Assembly: GCA_949286445.1 (NCBI GenBank)
Contig: CASECL010000156.1
Coordinates: forward strand, 1 to 13,930
DNA from: an uncultured bacterium
GTDB taxonomy: Bacteria > Verrucomicrobiota > Lentisphaeria > Victivallales > Victivallaceae
Direction of reading: 5' to 3'
DNA: 13,930 bases
Shown: in pieces, positions 6,873 through 13,930 of the stretch
Layout of the letters: every line of letters starts with the position of its first letter
Numbering within the stretch: the first letter of the stretch is position 1
Position numbers and translations under genes: made by a program
The notes under the pieces: model-generated
Databases searched by the model: none
What the model was told of the DNA's origin: nothing
Seen by the model: only the letters and a program-made list of their open reading frames with translations

Positions 6873-7745
6873 TTATGGTTTGCCGGCGTTGTTGTTACCC
6901 GGTTTGGCGGAAGTAATTTCTTCAATTCTCCGGTTGAGTTCTTCTGCAATTTTTGCAGAACCGTTTTTCATCAGGTCTTTGAAGTAATCAGAATTGATTT
7001 CTTCCAGATAGGGTGTTTTCAACTCCTTTTTTATGCTGGAAACCACCCCGGAGGCAACCACATCACCATTGTGCAGATCTACCAGTTTATAAACCATATC
7101 CAGCACATACTCCCGGCTGTTGGTTTCAATGCCGAAGCCTTTGAATTTACGTTCCCGGGTCTGGAAATCCGCCACGGTAACATACAGCAGGTAATCCGCT
7201 CCGCTCACCCGGTTGAATTCCGACAGCGTTTTCAAATCGGAGGTCATTTCCATGCCGAAGTCAATTTCTGCCAGAGCCCGGTCAATATTGGCCCGGTTTA
7301 CCGGCACCATTGTTTCCGGATATCTGCCCAGGTCGGCAATTAAATATTCTGCTCCGATAACGATATTGCGCCGGGGGGAATTGAGAATTTTATCGCCCAG
7401 CATTTTCCGGCGCAGCGCGGCGCGGTCGTTTTCCGCTTCACTGCGGAGAGTTTCGTGCTGATTCAGCCACTTGGCAGTCTGTGCATCAAGCATTTTTACC
7501 CATCCCTGCATTCGGCGGCTGATGCTGAAACGGTCTGCCGCATTGAGCGATTCCTCCGGTTGAGCCGCCGGCGGGGCGGGCTGAAACTGATAAAATTTCT
7601 GTCCCTGAATATCAATGCAGGTAAAGTCCAGTACTGCAATCTTAAATGGTTTGACTCGTTCCGTCTTCTGCCGTGGCGACGCATTTTCCGCACCGCAAAG
7701 TGGAAGAATTACGGTCAACAGCGCAATGAAAATAAATCTGAACAT
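6873..7745 (-). CDS. Exported CsgG-like protein, first gene of the envelope cluster
   Basis: A 290-aa exported protein. The N-terminal hydrophobic stretch FIFIALLTVILPLC is followed by GAENAS. Cys17 is preceded by Leu, a poor lipobox, so either signal peptidase I cleavage or an atypical lipoprotein is possible. FKIAVLDF (34-41) is a typical first strand of CsgG-like domains. Later parts fit the same fold: VPVNRANIDRALAEIDF (147-163), SGADYLLYVTVADF (181-194) and YKLVDLHNGDVVASGVVS (219-236). Between strand one and the helix lies an unusually long charged segment (about 45-130) with a predicted helical stretch around 85-120. The C-terminus is charged and ends in a soft NNNAGKP tail. GGAG five bases upstream supports the start, and a strong promoter lies about 50 bases further up. 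Distant CsgG relationship is an inference from motif pattern; the function is unknown. Confidence 0.62.
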   Translation of the reverse strand: MFRFIFIALLTVILPLCGAENASPRQKTERVKPFKIAVLDFTCIDIQGQKFYQFQPAPPAAQPEESLNAADRFSISRRMQGWVKMLDAQTAKWLNQHETLRSEAENDRAALRRKMLGDKILNSPRRNIVIGAEYLIADLGRYPETMVPVNRANIDRALAEIDFGMEMTSDLKTLSEFNRVSGADYLLYVTVADFQTRERKFKGFGIETNSREYVLDMVYKLVDLHNGDVVASGVVSSIKKELKTPYLEEINSDYFKDLMKNGSAKIAEELNRRIEEITSAKPGNNNAGKP

Positions 7746-7802
7746 ATCTGCTCCGTTGTTTCTGATTTTGTTCCGGGTGAAACGTTTTTTTCTGCCGTTG
7801 AT

Positions 7803-7831
7803 ATATTAACATGCAGGAAAACTTTTTTCAA
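7803..7831 (-). promoter_or_regulatory. Sigma70-type promoter for the envelope cluster
   Basis: On the - strand, TTGAAA (complement of 7826-7831) is separated by exactly 17 bases from TAATAT (complement of 7803-7808). It lies in the 103-base gap after the MFS-HEAT gene and would give a leader of roughly 50 bases before the ATG at 7745. It is the best promoter match I found in the window, and it marks the start of the cluster running down to 2146 or to 1068. Confidence 0.7.
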
Positions 7832-7848
7832 GCCGGAAAGTTCAAATT

Positions 7849-10296
7849 TCAGGGCAAAGTAATATTCTGAAGCATGGAATCATGTCCGGCACCGTCCCGG
7901 TGGTATTTTTCATTGAGCAGTGCGTTGGCTGACAGAAGTGCGGTCAACAGCATGAAACGGTTTTGATTATCCGGGTCGTATTTCAATTCCGCCCACAGTT
8001 TCAATTGCAGGTAAAGGTTGTTGGCAAAATAATCATCCCGGTTTAACGGCTCATATCTCATGCGTCCCCCGGGCAGAAACGCCTCACTCAGAAATTGCCA
8101 GTTTGGCATTTTAGCGTCCGGCCGTATGCCGAACAATGCCAGTTCCGCCGGTATGATCGCTTCCAGACAGCCGGTGTAATTATCCCGGTCATATTCATTG
8201 AGTATTTCGTAGTGGCTGGGGGGAAAACAATTGCTGTTTTTCCAGATTTCATGCTTGGTCAATGACTTTATCAGCCGGGCTATTTCTGATCCCGGCAGGC
8301 AGTCTTCGATTTCAAATGAGGAGTGCACATCATTCTTTCTTTTTGTCATCAGCCTGGCCAATGACGCCAGACACTGCTGATGCAGCACATAATAGCTCTG
8401 ATTGGGCAGTATGGAAAAGAGTTTCCGGGTGTAACGGTAATCTCCTATTTTACTCAATGCCTCCGCCGCTGCCGGGTGAAGTATGCGCCGGCGGCGGTTG
8501 CTGATAACATTTTCCAACGCCTTTGCCGCGGAAGCGTCTCCAATCATTCCCGCGGCAAAAATCGCCTCCATTGCCACAGAAGTATCCGCTGATTTGAAAA
8601 GTTTGATCAATACCGGAATTGCCTTTTTGGATTTCTGCCGTCCCAAAGCCTCTGCCGCTCCGGTCTGCATGCCGAGTTCCGGGAGCTCCAGCAGTTTGAT
8701 CAGTTCCCGTTCCAGAGGTTCATTAAGCGGGGTGTCGCCGGAGGCAAGGTTGAGCAGCGCAGTATTCCGCACCCGGGCCGAAGAGCTGTAAAGGTCATGT
8801 CCCAGTTCATTGCTGACCAGTTCGCCGCTGGCTTTGCGCAAGGTGTTGATGCGTTTTAGTTCGCTCATGGGCCGGGAGAGAATGTGGGACTGGTAAACCG
8901 AGCGGAATGGATTGGTGCTCAGCAATACCCGGATTACTTCAGTAGTCGGCGTGGCGCCGTCCTCTTTGAAGCGGAACAGGAAAAAGGTGCTTACAATATA
9001 TCCTGCGGCAGTTATCAATGCCAGCAAATTGAAACCGTTGAGATTTCTGGAGGTGAGAAATTCCAACCCATTGAGTTTTTCCAGCAGAAATCCGCTGGGG
9101 CTGCCGGAAATGAACCCGCAGATGCCGAGAATGGAAAAAAATAACGCAATGGCAATTCCCTGAGTCTTTTTATTGCCCATTGAGGTAATCAGAGAAAGCT
9201 GTCCTGCGCCGAGCCCCATGTTGACGAAGCCCCCGGCAGCGAATGCCGGCAGCATCATCAAGCCGCCGGGCGGAAGATTGCATTCACCCAGGCCAAACAG
9301 ATTGCCGAAATAATTTATTATCTGCATACCCACCGTATCAAATGAACGGTTGACCGGAATAAACGAAGCCCAGAGCAGGAATTCCCCGCCTTTGAGAATA
9401 CTGCAGATGACCAGAATCGGTTTGCGCCCGTATTTTGAACCGATCACCTTGAACAGGTAGGCGGAAAAAAATCCCACAATCGCTCCAATAGCAGAAAATA
9501 TCTGAATTTGGGTCATGGAGCAGTTTATGGTTTTTTGCAAATGCACAAAAATAAAGTTGCCGGACAATGCCACCACCAGAGATTGAAAACCGAAAAAGAA
9601 AACCAGAAAACGGAATTGGCGGTTTGACCAGATATCTTTCAGCAGGCGGAAAATATTTTCCCCTTTCTGAGGGTCCGGGTTGGGATCCGGAGAAAGATTG
9701 TTCACCCACAGTGAAAGCATGGCAAAGATAAAGGCAATCAGCATGGCAACAATGTATGACAACCGGGAATTTTTTCCCAATGCGTCAATCAGCATACCCA
9801 TAGCCAGGCCGGCAACCATTGTCACCAGCGATGCCAGACCGGCACGGAGACTCCAGAAAGACGCGCTTTCCCGGGGCGGTACGAAATCTCCGTTCCATGC
9901 CAGGTTGGCCGGGTTCTGCGCCTGGGCCATAATCAGTGCCAGCGCGTATAAAATCATCATTAAAAGTGCCGCGTGTTCAAACGGCAGGTGCGTCCAGTAT
10001 GCAGTCAGTACTCCCATGAAGCCAAAAAATACATATTGTAAAAAAACACAGAAAAACCAGAATTTTTTTCTGTTGAAATAGTTGCGCTGGATGTATGCCC
10101 CCAGCAGCTGAAACGGCAGAAAGAGCATGCCGAAAGAAAGCATAACCCCTATTCTGCCGTCGTCAAACCCGAGCGTCAGCAACAGACCGGTGAAATTTGA
10201 GCCTGCCCACATGGTGCCGAATACACACCACAGCAAAGCAGACAGTATTGAGTTATTCATGCAGAAACGGGTTTGCCGTCCGGAAAGAGGAGTCAT
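7849..10296 (-). CDS. MFS-type transporter fused to C-terminal HEAT repeats
   Basis: An 815-aa fusion. Residues about 17-445 form a polytopic major-facilitator-like membrane domain of roughly twelve helices. GSKYGRKPI near 287-295 matches the conserved cytoplasmic loop motif (G-x-x-x-G-R-K) at the start of the second half, and the two halves are joined by a Pro-rich hydrophilic linker (LSPDPNPDPQKGE, 201-213). From about 495 to 655 comes a soluble run of HEAT-like helical pairs, for example SARVRNTALLNLASGD, GMQTGAAEALGRQ, SKKAIPVLIKLFKSADTSV, AMEAIFAAGMIGDASAAKAL and HPAAAEALSKIGDYRYTRKL. A further 160-residue helical domain ends the protein. The start is 10296, with GGGG about ten bases upstream and an in-frame stop seven codons above it; a second ATG (10260) has no ribosome site. 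HEAT repeats usually bind proteins, so a cytoplasmic docking or sensing role is likely. The transported compound is unknown. Confidence 0.8.
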   Translation of the reverse strand: MTPLSGRQTRFCMNNSILSALLWCVFGTMWAGSNFTGLLLTLGFDDGRIGVMLSFGMLFLPFQLLGAYIQRNYFNRKKFWFFCVFLQYVFFGFMGVLTAYWTHLPFEHAALLMMILYALALIMAQAQNPANLAWNGDFVPPRESASFWSLRAGLASLVTMVAGLAMGMLIDALGKNSRLSYIVAMLIAFIFAMLSLWVNNLSPDPNPDPQKGENIFRLLKDIWSNRQFRFLVFFFGFQSLVVALSGNFIFVHLQKTINCSMTQIQIFSAIGAIVGFFSAYLFKVIGSKYGRKPILVICSILKGGEFLLWASFIPVNRSFDTVGMQIINYFGNLFGLGECNLPPGGLMMLPAFAAGGFVNMGLGAGQLSLITSMGNKKTQGIAIALFFSILGICGFISGSPSGFLLEKLNGLEFLTSRNLNGFNLLALITAAGYIVSTFFLFRFKEDGATPTTEVIRVLLSTNPFRSVYQSHILSRPMSELKRINTLRKASGELVSNELGHDLYSSSARVRNTALLNLASGDTPLNEPLERELIKLLELPELGMQTGAAEALGRQKSKKAIPVLIKLFKSADTSVAMEAIFAAGMIGDASAAKALENVISNRRRRILHPAAAEALSKIGDYRYTRKLFSILPNQSYYVLHQQCLASLARLMTKRKNDVHSSFEIEDCLPGSEIARLIKSLTKHEIWKNSNCFPPSHYEILNEYDRDNYTGCLEAIIPAELALFGIRPDAKMPNWQFLSEAFLPGGRMRYEPLNRDDYFANNLYLQLKLWAELKYDPDNQNRFMLLTALLSANALLNEKYHRDGAGHDSMLQNITLP

Positions 10297-10326
10297 ATTT
10301 TTACTGCCCCGGTGTTAGTTTGTTTT

Positions 10327-10380
10327 ACTGGACCACAAAAATCTCGGAAACCTGAAAACTGGAACACAAAAAATCCGGAA
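10327..10380. repeat. Imperfect direct repeat, two copies, 31-base period
   Basis: The 23-base unit at 10327-10349 begins actggaccacaaaaat and the unit at 10358-10380 begins actggaacacaaaaaa. By hand they agree at 19 of 23 positions, both ending in cggaa. The units lie just upstream of the MFS-HEAT gene. Repeated short blocks like this occur at the ends of some insertion sequences, or could be tandem binding sites for a regulator. Confidence 0.5.
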
Positions 10381-10526
10381 GAAAAATAATAATTCCGTTC
10401 CGGTAGAATAAATACACTATCAAGGCTGGTTTTTCCGGCGGTAATGTTGTTCCCACCCCCAAACAGTATTGCCAATGAAGCGTACCATAATAAATCATCA
10501 TCACGCCAGCAGACGTTATCTGATCA

Positions 10527-10564
10527 GACAAAAGAGCCGCCGCGGGGATGAATTCCCGCGACGG
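10527..10564 (-). terminator. Rho-independent terminator of argG
   Basis: Arms at 10537-10546 (ccgccgcggg) and 10555-10564 (cccgcgacgg) pair at nine of ten positions around an eight-base loop. On the - strand the stem is followed by ctcttttgt. It begins about 43 bases after the argG stop, which separates argG from the MFS-HEAT gene. Confidence 0.75.
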
Positions 10565-10606
10565 AAATTTCTCAAAATCAGATATCTTCTGCTGTTGAGC
10601 AGAAAA

Positions 10607-11809
10607 TCAGTAACGTTTCTGTTTGCTGTTGGCCAACACTTTGAGACGCAGTGCGTTGAGTTTGATAAACCCGGTAGCATCCCGGTGATCGTAGGCCTCC
10701 GCACCCTCGAAGCTGGCCACCGCATCATCATACAGACTGTACGGAGAACGGCGTCCGGTCACATGGCAGGCACCCTTGAAGAGTTTCACCCGGACATCGC
10801 CGGTGATATATTTCTGGCTTTCAGTAATGAGAACCTGCAGCAGTTCCCGTTCCGGAGCATACCAGAAACCATTGTAAATCATGTCTGCATAACGGGGAAT
10901 CAGACTGTCGCGCAGGTGCATTACTTCACGGTCCATGGCAATTTCCTCCAGTCCGCGGTGGGCGGCGGAGATAATGGTGCCGGCTGGAGTTTCATATACG
11001 CCGCGGGATTTCATACCTACAAAGCGGTTTTCCACCATATCCACCCGGCCGACGGCGTGTTTTTTACCCAGCGCGTTCAATTTGCGCATGATATTGGCAG
11101 GGGAGAGTTTTTCGCCGTTTACCGCCACCGGATTGCCTTTTTCAAAGGAGATGATCACATCCTCCGGCTCATTGGCCGCCTGGGAAAGAGGCAGAGTCAT
11201 AACGGAGATACCCTCCGGAAATTCGTTCCAGGGATCTTCCAGAATGCCGCCCTCAAAACTGATGTGCAGCAAATTGCGGTCCATGCTGTAAGGCTTCTTG
11301 GCTGAAACCGCCACCGGAATATTGTTCTTTTTGGCATATTCGATCATATCCAGACGGCCGGTGAAAGACCATTTCGGATCACGCCAGGCGGCGATTACCT
11401 TGATTGACGGGTCAATCGCATTGGCGTTGAGTTCAAAACGAACCTGATCGTTGCCTTTGCCGGTGGCTCCGTGACAGATGGCATCCGCTTTTTCCGCCTT
11501 GGCCACTTCCACCAGTCGTTTGGCAATCAGCGGACGGGCAATGGAGGTGCCGAGCAGATAGTTGCCTTCATAAATGGCATTGGCCTGGAGCATCGGGAAG
11601 ATGAAATCACGGGCAAATTCTTCATTGAGATCATCAATAATGCATTTGCTCGCCCCGGTGGCAATAGCTTTGGCTTCCAGTCCGTTGAGCTCTTCCTGCT
11701 GGCCGACATCGGCGCAATAGCAGATAACTTCTGCATTATAAGTTTCTTTGACCCATTTGACGATCACCGAAGTATCGAGACCGCCGGAGTAAGCAACTAC
11801 CACTTTCAT
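10607..11809 (-). CDS. argG: Argininosuccinate synthase
   Basis: Cytoplasmic enzyme of 400 aa, full length for the family. It joins citrulline and aspartate with ATP to form argininosuccinate, the next-to-last step of arginine synthesis. The N-terminal AYSGGLDTS (6-14) is the ATP-pyrophosphatase loop. The family signatures GNYLLGTSIARPLIAK, CHGATGKGNDQVRFE and TGRRSPYSLYDD are all present and intact. AGAGG about nine bases upstream serves the ATG at 11809. It lies 44 bases after the mechanosensitive-channel gene and ends in its own terminator, so it is probably a separate or terminal unit. No argH or other arginine gene is in view. The C-terminus (NSKQKRY) is ordinary. Confidence 0.97.
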   Translation of the reverse strand: MKVVVAYSGGLDTSVIVKWVKETYNAEVICYCADVGQQEELNGLEAKAIATGASKCIIDDLNEEFARDFIFPMLQANAIYEGNYLLGTSIARPLIAKRLVEVAKAEKADAICHGATGKGNDQVRFELNANAIDPSIKVIAAWRDPKWSFTGRLDMIEYAKKNNIPVAVSAKKPYSMDRNLLHISFEGGILEDPWNEFPEGISVMTLPLSQAANEPEDVIISFEKGNPVAVNGEKLSPANIMRKLNALGKKHAVGRVDMVENRFVGMKSRGVYETPAGTIISAAHRGLEEIAMDREVMHLRDSLIPRYADMIYNGFWYAPERELLQVLITESQKYITGDVRVKLFKGACHVTGRRSPYSLYDDAVASFEGAEAYDHRDATGFIKLNALRLKVLANSKQKRY

Positions 11810-11829
11810 TTGAAAAAACCTCTTTTTCT

Positions 11830-11857
11830 GATATAAATTTGATGGTTGAAATGTTAA
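11830..11857 (-). promoter_or_regulatory. Possible argG promoter overlapping the end of the MscS gene
   Basis: On the - strand TTAACA (complement of 11852-11857) is followed after 16 bases by TATATC (complement of 11830-11835). The -35 box overlaps the stop codon of the channel gene. Both boxes are imperfect, so readthrough from upstream is an equal possibility. Confidence 0.35.
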
Positions 11858-12990
11858 TTTTTCTCAATATAAATACTCTGGCTGGGATAAGCAAAGCTCA
11901 AACCTTCCGCATTGAATCGGGCCAGTATTTCCAGATTGATATCATTTTTCCACTGCTGCAGCTGGGTAAAATCTTTAGTTTGAAACCAGACAATTACCGT
12001 GATGGAAATTGCCGAATCGTCGAAGTCGGTAAAATAGATTTTCGGCGGCAGTTTTTCCATATCAAACCCGGGATGGGTATCCAGTATTTCATGGAGTATA
12101 TCCAGAGCCCGCCGCATCATATCCGGAGTGGTGGAGTAAACCAGCCCCAGTTTGAAGGTATATTTGATATTCGGACGCCGGGATATGTTAGTTATTTCAC
12201 TGTCGGCGATCACCCGGTTGGGAATAGTCAGCACGTTGCCGTCAAATGAACGCAATGACGTACTGCGGAGCCCTACTTTTTCCACCACTCCGGTGGAGCC
12301 GTTTATCGTTATTACCTCTCCGATGGAAAAGGCTTTGTCCAGCAGAATAATTACTGCACCGAAAATGTTTGCAATCGTATTCTGAGCGGCAAAGGCGATC
12401 GCCAAACCGGCTACACCGGCACCGGCAAGCAGAGCGGTGACATTTAAACTGAAAACATTCTGTATGAACATAATCCCGGCAAATATCCAGATCAGTGATC
12501 TGAGCACCCGGCGTATAAGGTCAATAAGCAGTCCGTCAAGCTCTGTGGTTTTGCCGGTCATAATTCTTTTTAAATTTGCATCGATCGCGGATACGATTCG
12601 CAGCATAAGCCAAATGAGCACAATCCACATTGCCGCCTGAAGGATCTTGTTGATTACCTTATCCAGCAGCAGCGGAAATTCGATTACAAACGCTCCGCTG
12701 CGCAATCCGGCAATGAAGATAAAAAGATAAAGCGGCACTCTTATTTCAGAAACAATGTATCCATTCAGCGAGTCAGGGTGTTTTTTGCTGAATGGCCGCA
12801 ATATCAGCCGGAAGATAATCAGTTCACACGCCACCGCGGCAATGGCGGCAATGATAATAAAGGTGAGCGCGGTAAAAAGATGCGGAATTTCCCGACCGGA
12901 CCATTCAATGAAAGCATCCAGGTTTTGCGTGAAAAAATTACAGTCTTTTCCAATCAGACCGCTTGAAAATTCAGCAGTGAACAACATCAT
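11854..12990 (-). CDS. MscS-type mechanosensitive ion channel
   Basis: Inner-membrane channel of 378 aa that would open under membrane tension to release solutes during osmotic downshock. Hydrophobic helices lie near 38-63, 85-105, 115-135 and 160-180, and the pore helix is LLAGAGVAGLAIAFAAQNTI (187-206), with the Gly/Ala packing pattern of MscS TM3. It is followed by NIFGAVIILLDKAFSIGEVI and the beta domain containing GSTGVVEKVGLRSTSLRSFD and VLTIPNRVI, the core of the family. The cytoplasmic alpha-beta end runs to QSIYIEKN. It has more N-terminal helices than E. coli MscS (286 aa), so it belongs to the mid-sized subgroup. Two tandem ATG codons (12990, 12987) follow GGGGG; the second has the better spacing. 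It lies 90 bases after feoB, a gap where I see no clear promoter or terminator. Confidence 0.92.
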   Translation of the reverse strand: MMLFTAEFSSGLIGKDCNFFTQNLDAFIEWSGREIPHLFTALTFIIIAAIAAVACELIIFRLILRPFSKKHPDSLNGYIVSEIRVPLYLFIFIAGLRSGAFVIEFPLLLDKVINKILQAAMWIVLIWLMLRIVSAIDANLKRIMTGKTTELDGLLIDLIRRVLRSLIWIFAGIMFIQNVFSLNVTALLAGAGVAGLAIAFAAQNTIANIFGAVIILLDKAFSIGEVITINGSTGVVEKVGLRSTSLRSFDGNVLTIPNRVIADSEITNISRRPNIKYTFKLGLVYSTTPDMMRRALDILHEILDTHPGFDMEKLPPKIYFTDFDDSAISITVIVWFQTKDFTQLQQWKNDINLEILARFNAEGLSFAYPSQSIYIEKN

Positions 12991-13080
12991 TTTCCCCCGT
13001 AAGTTAATTGTGTTTTACGCAAAATTCAGTTTTTTTACTGTCTGCCATATAATTTAGCCCGTCAAGCCGATATTTCAAGT

Positions 13081-13930
13081 TCATAGATGAAAAAACAATC
13101 CTGCCTGATAAACAATCAGAGTTATAATATACGCCAGCAGGGTTAATCCTGCCAGCTGAGCCCCGGCAAGCAGATAGGAATTGGTCTCTTTTCTGACCAC
13201 CGCCACGGTGGCCACGCAAGGCATGGAAATAAGGCAGAAAAGCATAATGCAAAAACCTTGAAGCGGAGTATAATGTTTTCGGATGGTCTGTCCCAGATCA
13301 TGATCATTTTCACTGGCATACAGTATTCCCAGCTGAGCCACAAAAAGTTCTTTGCCGGCGAAAGCACCTACCAGGGCGGAACTTACTTTCCAGTCAAAAC
13401 CAAGCGGACTTAAAACGTAAGAAAGTTTTTTGCCCACCCTTCCGGCAATGGAATACTCCAGTTTCTGTGCCGGTGTAGCTTCCGGATCCGGAGGCCGGGG
13501 CGTAGTGTTGCAAAAATAGAGCACCACCGAAGCAAAAAGTATAACCGTACCGGCTTTTTTCAGGTACATAACCAGACGCTCAAACATATATTGCAGGAGA
13601 TTTCTCAGTGTAGGCATCCGGTATGGAGGCAGCTCCATTACAAAAACTTCCTCTTCACCGCGGAACAGCGTATGTTTCAGCAGGCCGGCTATGAGCAGAG
13701 CCAGAGCCACGCCGATAAGATAAATGCTCCACATAACCGGAGCCCGGAATTCTTTCGGAAAAAATGCCGGTATGATCATGCTGTAAATCGGAAGTCTGGC
13801 TCCGCAGCTTAACAACGGCAGAATCATTATAGTGGCAATGCGGTCCCGTTTTGACTCAATGGTCCGGGTCGCCATAACCGCCGGAACGGTGCAGCCGAAT
13901 CCCAGCAGCATGGGAATAAAGCTTTTGCCG
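13081..13930 (-). CDS. feoB: FeoB ferrous-iron transporter, C-terminal part (5' partial)
   Basis: C-terminal 282 residues of the inner-membrane Fe2+ permease; the N-terminal G-protein domain lies outside the window. The frame is open to the right edge. The sequence there reads GKSFIPMLLGFGCTVPA, so the Met at 13911 is internal, as expected for the conserved FeoB GKSF(V/I)P-GFGC segment. Further landmarks are MATRTIESKRDR, LPLLSCGARLPIYS, FVMELPPYRMP and the second gate-like half VGAFAGKELFVAQLGILYA. The Cys of GFGC and the SCGAR Cys, linked to iron passage in FeoB, are both kept. The end has LISMPCVATVAVVRKE and closes at a TGA. The hydrophilic stretch TTPRPPDPEATPAQ is a periplasmic or cytoplasmic loop between the gate halves. 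No feoA or feoC follows downstream. Confidence 0.95.
   Translation of the reverse strand, partial: GKSFIPMLLGFGCTVPAVMATRTIESKRDRIATIMILPLLSCGARLPIYSMIIPAFFPKEFRAPVMWSIYLIGVALALLIAGLLKHTLFRGEEEVFVMELPPYRMPTLRNLLQYMFERLVMYLKKAGTVILFASVVLYFCNTTPRPPDPEATPAQKLEYSIAGRVGKKLSYVLSPLGFDWKVSSALVGAFAGKELFVAQLGILYASENDHDLGQTIRKHYTPLQGFCIMLFCLISMPCVATVAVVRKETNSYLLAGAQLAGLTLLAYIITLIVYQAGLFFHL

Larger units (their letters stand above)
10297..10606. other. 310-base spacer between ArgG and the MFS-HEAT gene
   Basis: No convincing gene lies here. Short open frames on the - strand (60 and 68 codons) match no family I know and lack ribosome sites. The right side holds the argG terminator, the left side an imperfect 31-base-period repeat. 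No clear promoter for the MFS-HEAT gene was found in it. A decayed insertion-sequence end is one explanation for the repeat. Confidence 0.5.

Noticed and set aside
6851..6949. Upstream extension of the tandem CsgG-like gene
   Set aside because: It would overlap the preceding gene and put 33 hydrophilic residues before the signal peptide.
10325..10531. A 68-codon open frame on the - strand in the argG/MFS spacer
   Set aside because: No ribosome site, no recognisable similarity, and it overlaps the argG terminator and the direct repeat.
10469..11305. A 278-codon open frame on the + strand
   Set aside because: It is antisense to argG, which is unmistakable, and the product matches no family.
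12991..13080. Possible promoter boxes (TTGACG, TTATAT) in the gap between feoB and the MscS gene
   Set aside because: The boxes are only about eight bases apart and no combination gave an acceptable spacing.
13909..13911. ATG at 13911 as the start of a short FeoB-like gene
   Set aside because: The frame is open to the window edge and encodes the conserved GKSFIP just before this Met, so the gene simply continues outside.

Overview
The window is about 13.9 kb of ordinary-looking bacterial chromosome with eleven protein genes, one on the + strand and ten on the - strand. No rRNA, tRNA, CRISPR array or intact transposon was seen. Two genes run off the ends: a neurotransmitter:sodium symporter at the left and a FeoB ferrous-iron permease at the right. 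The organism must be diderm, because several products are lipoproteins of kinds that work at the outer membrane. The gene texture (many CCGG-containing codons, an MFS-HEAT fusion, LpoB/YcfL-type lipoproteins outside a gammaproteobacterial setting) would fit the PVC superphylum, perhaps Lentisphaerota. That placement is an impression and the sequence does not prove it.

Layout, left to right. Positions 1-980 (+) hold the C-terminal part of the sodium symporter, closed by a strong hairpin terminator at 990-1027. Everything else is on the - strand and is best read from right to left: FeoB C-terminus (13930-13081), an MscS-type mechanosensitive channel (12990-11854), argininosuccinate synthase ArgG (11809-10607) with its own terminator (10564-10527), a 310-base spacer with an imperfect 31-base-period repeat, a large MFS transporter fused to HEAT repeats (10296-7849), then a well-formed promoter (TTGAAA, 17 bases, TAATAT) that opens an envelope gene cluster.

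That cluster (7745-2146) is the most interesting part. In order of transcription it encodes a 290-aa exported CsgG-like protein, a 446-aa exported protein with two CsgG/TolB-N-like domains and a FlgT-C-like tail, a 500-aa COG3014-like lipoprotein, an LpoB-like lipoprotein, a YcfL-like (DUF1425) lipoprotein, and a second LpoB-like lipoprotein. A Gfo/Idh/MocA-type oxidoreductase (2060-1068) follows. In E. coli ycfL sits beside lpoB, whose product activates the peptidoglycan synthase PBP1b from the outer membrane. Here that pair is expanded: LpoB is duplicated on both sides of YcfL and preceded by proteins of the same general fold. The four lipoproteins all lack Asp after the lipid cysteine, which by the E. 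coli Lol rule predicts outer-membrane residence. I infer a periplasm/outer-membrane complex tied to wall synthesis or to an envelope-spanning structure. No penicillin-binding protein, curli or flagellar gene is in view to settle which.
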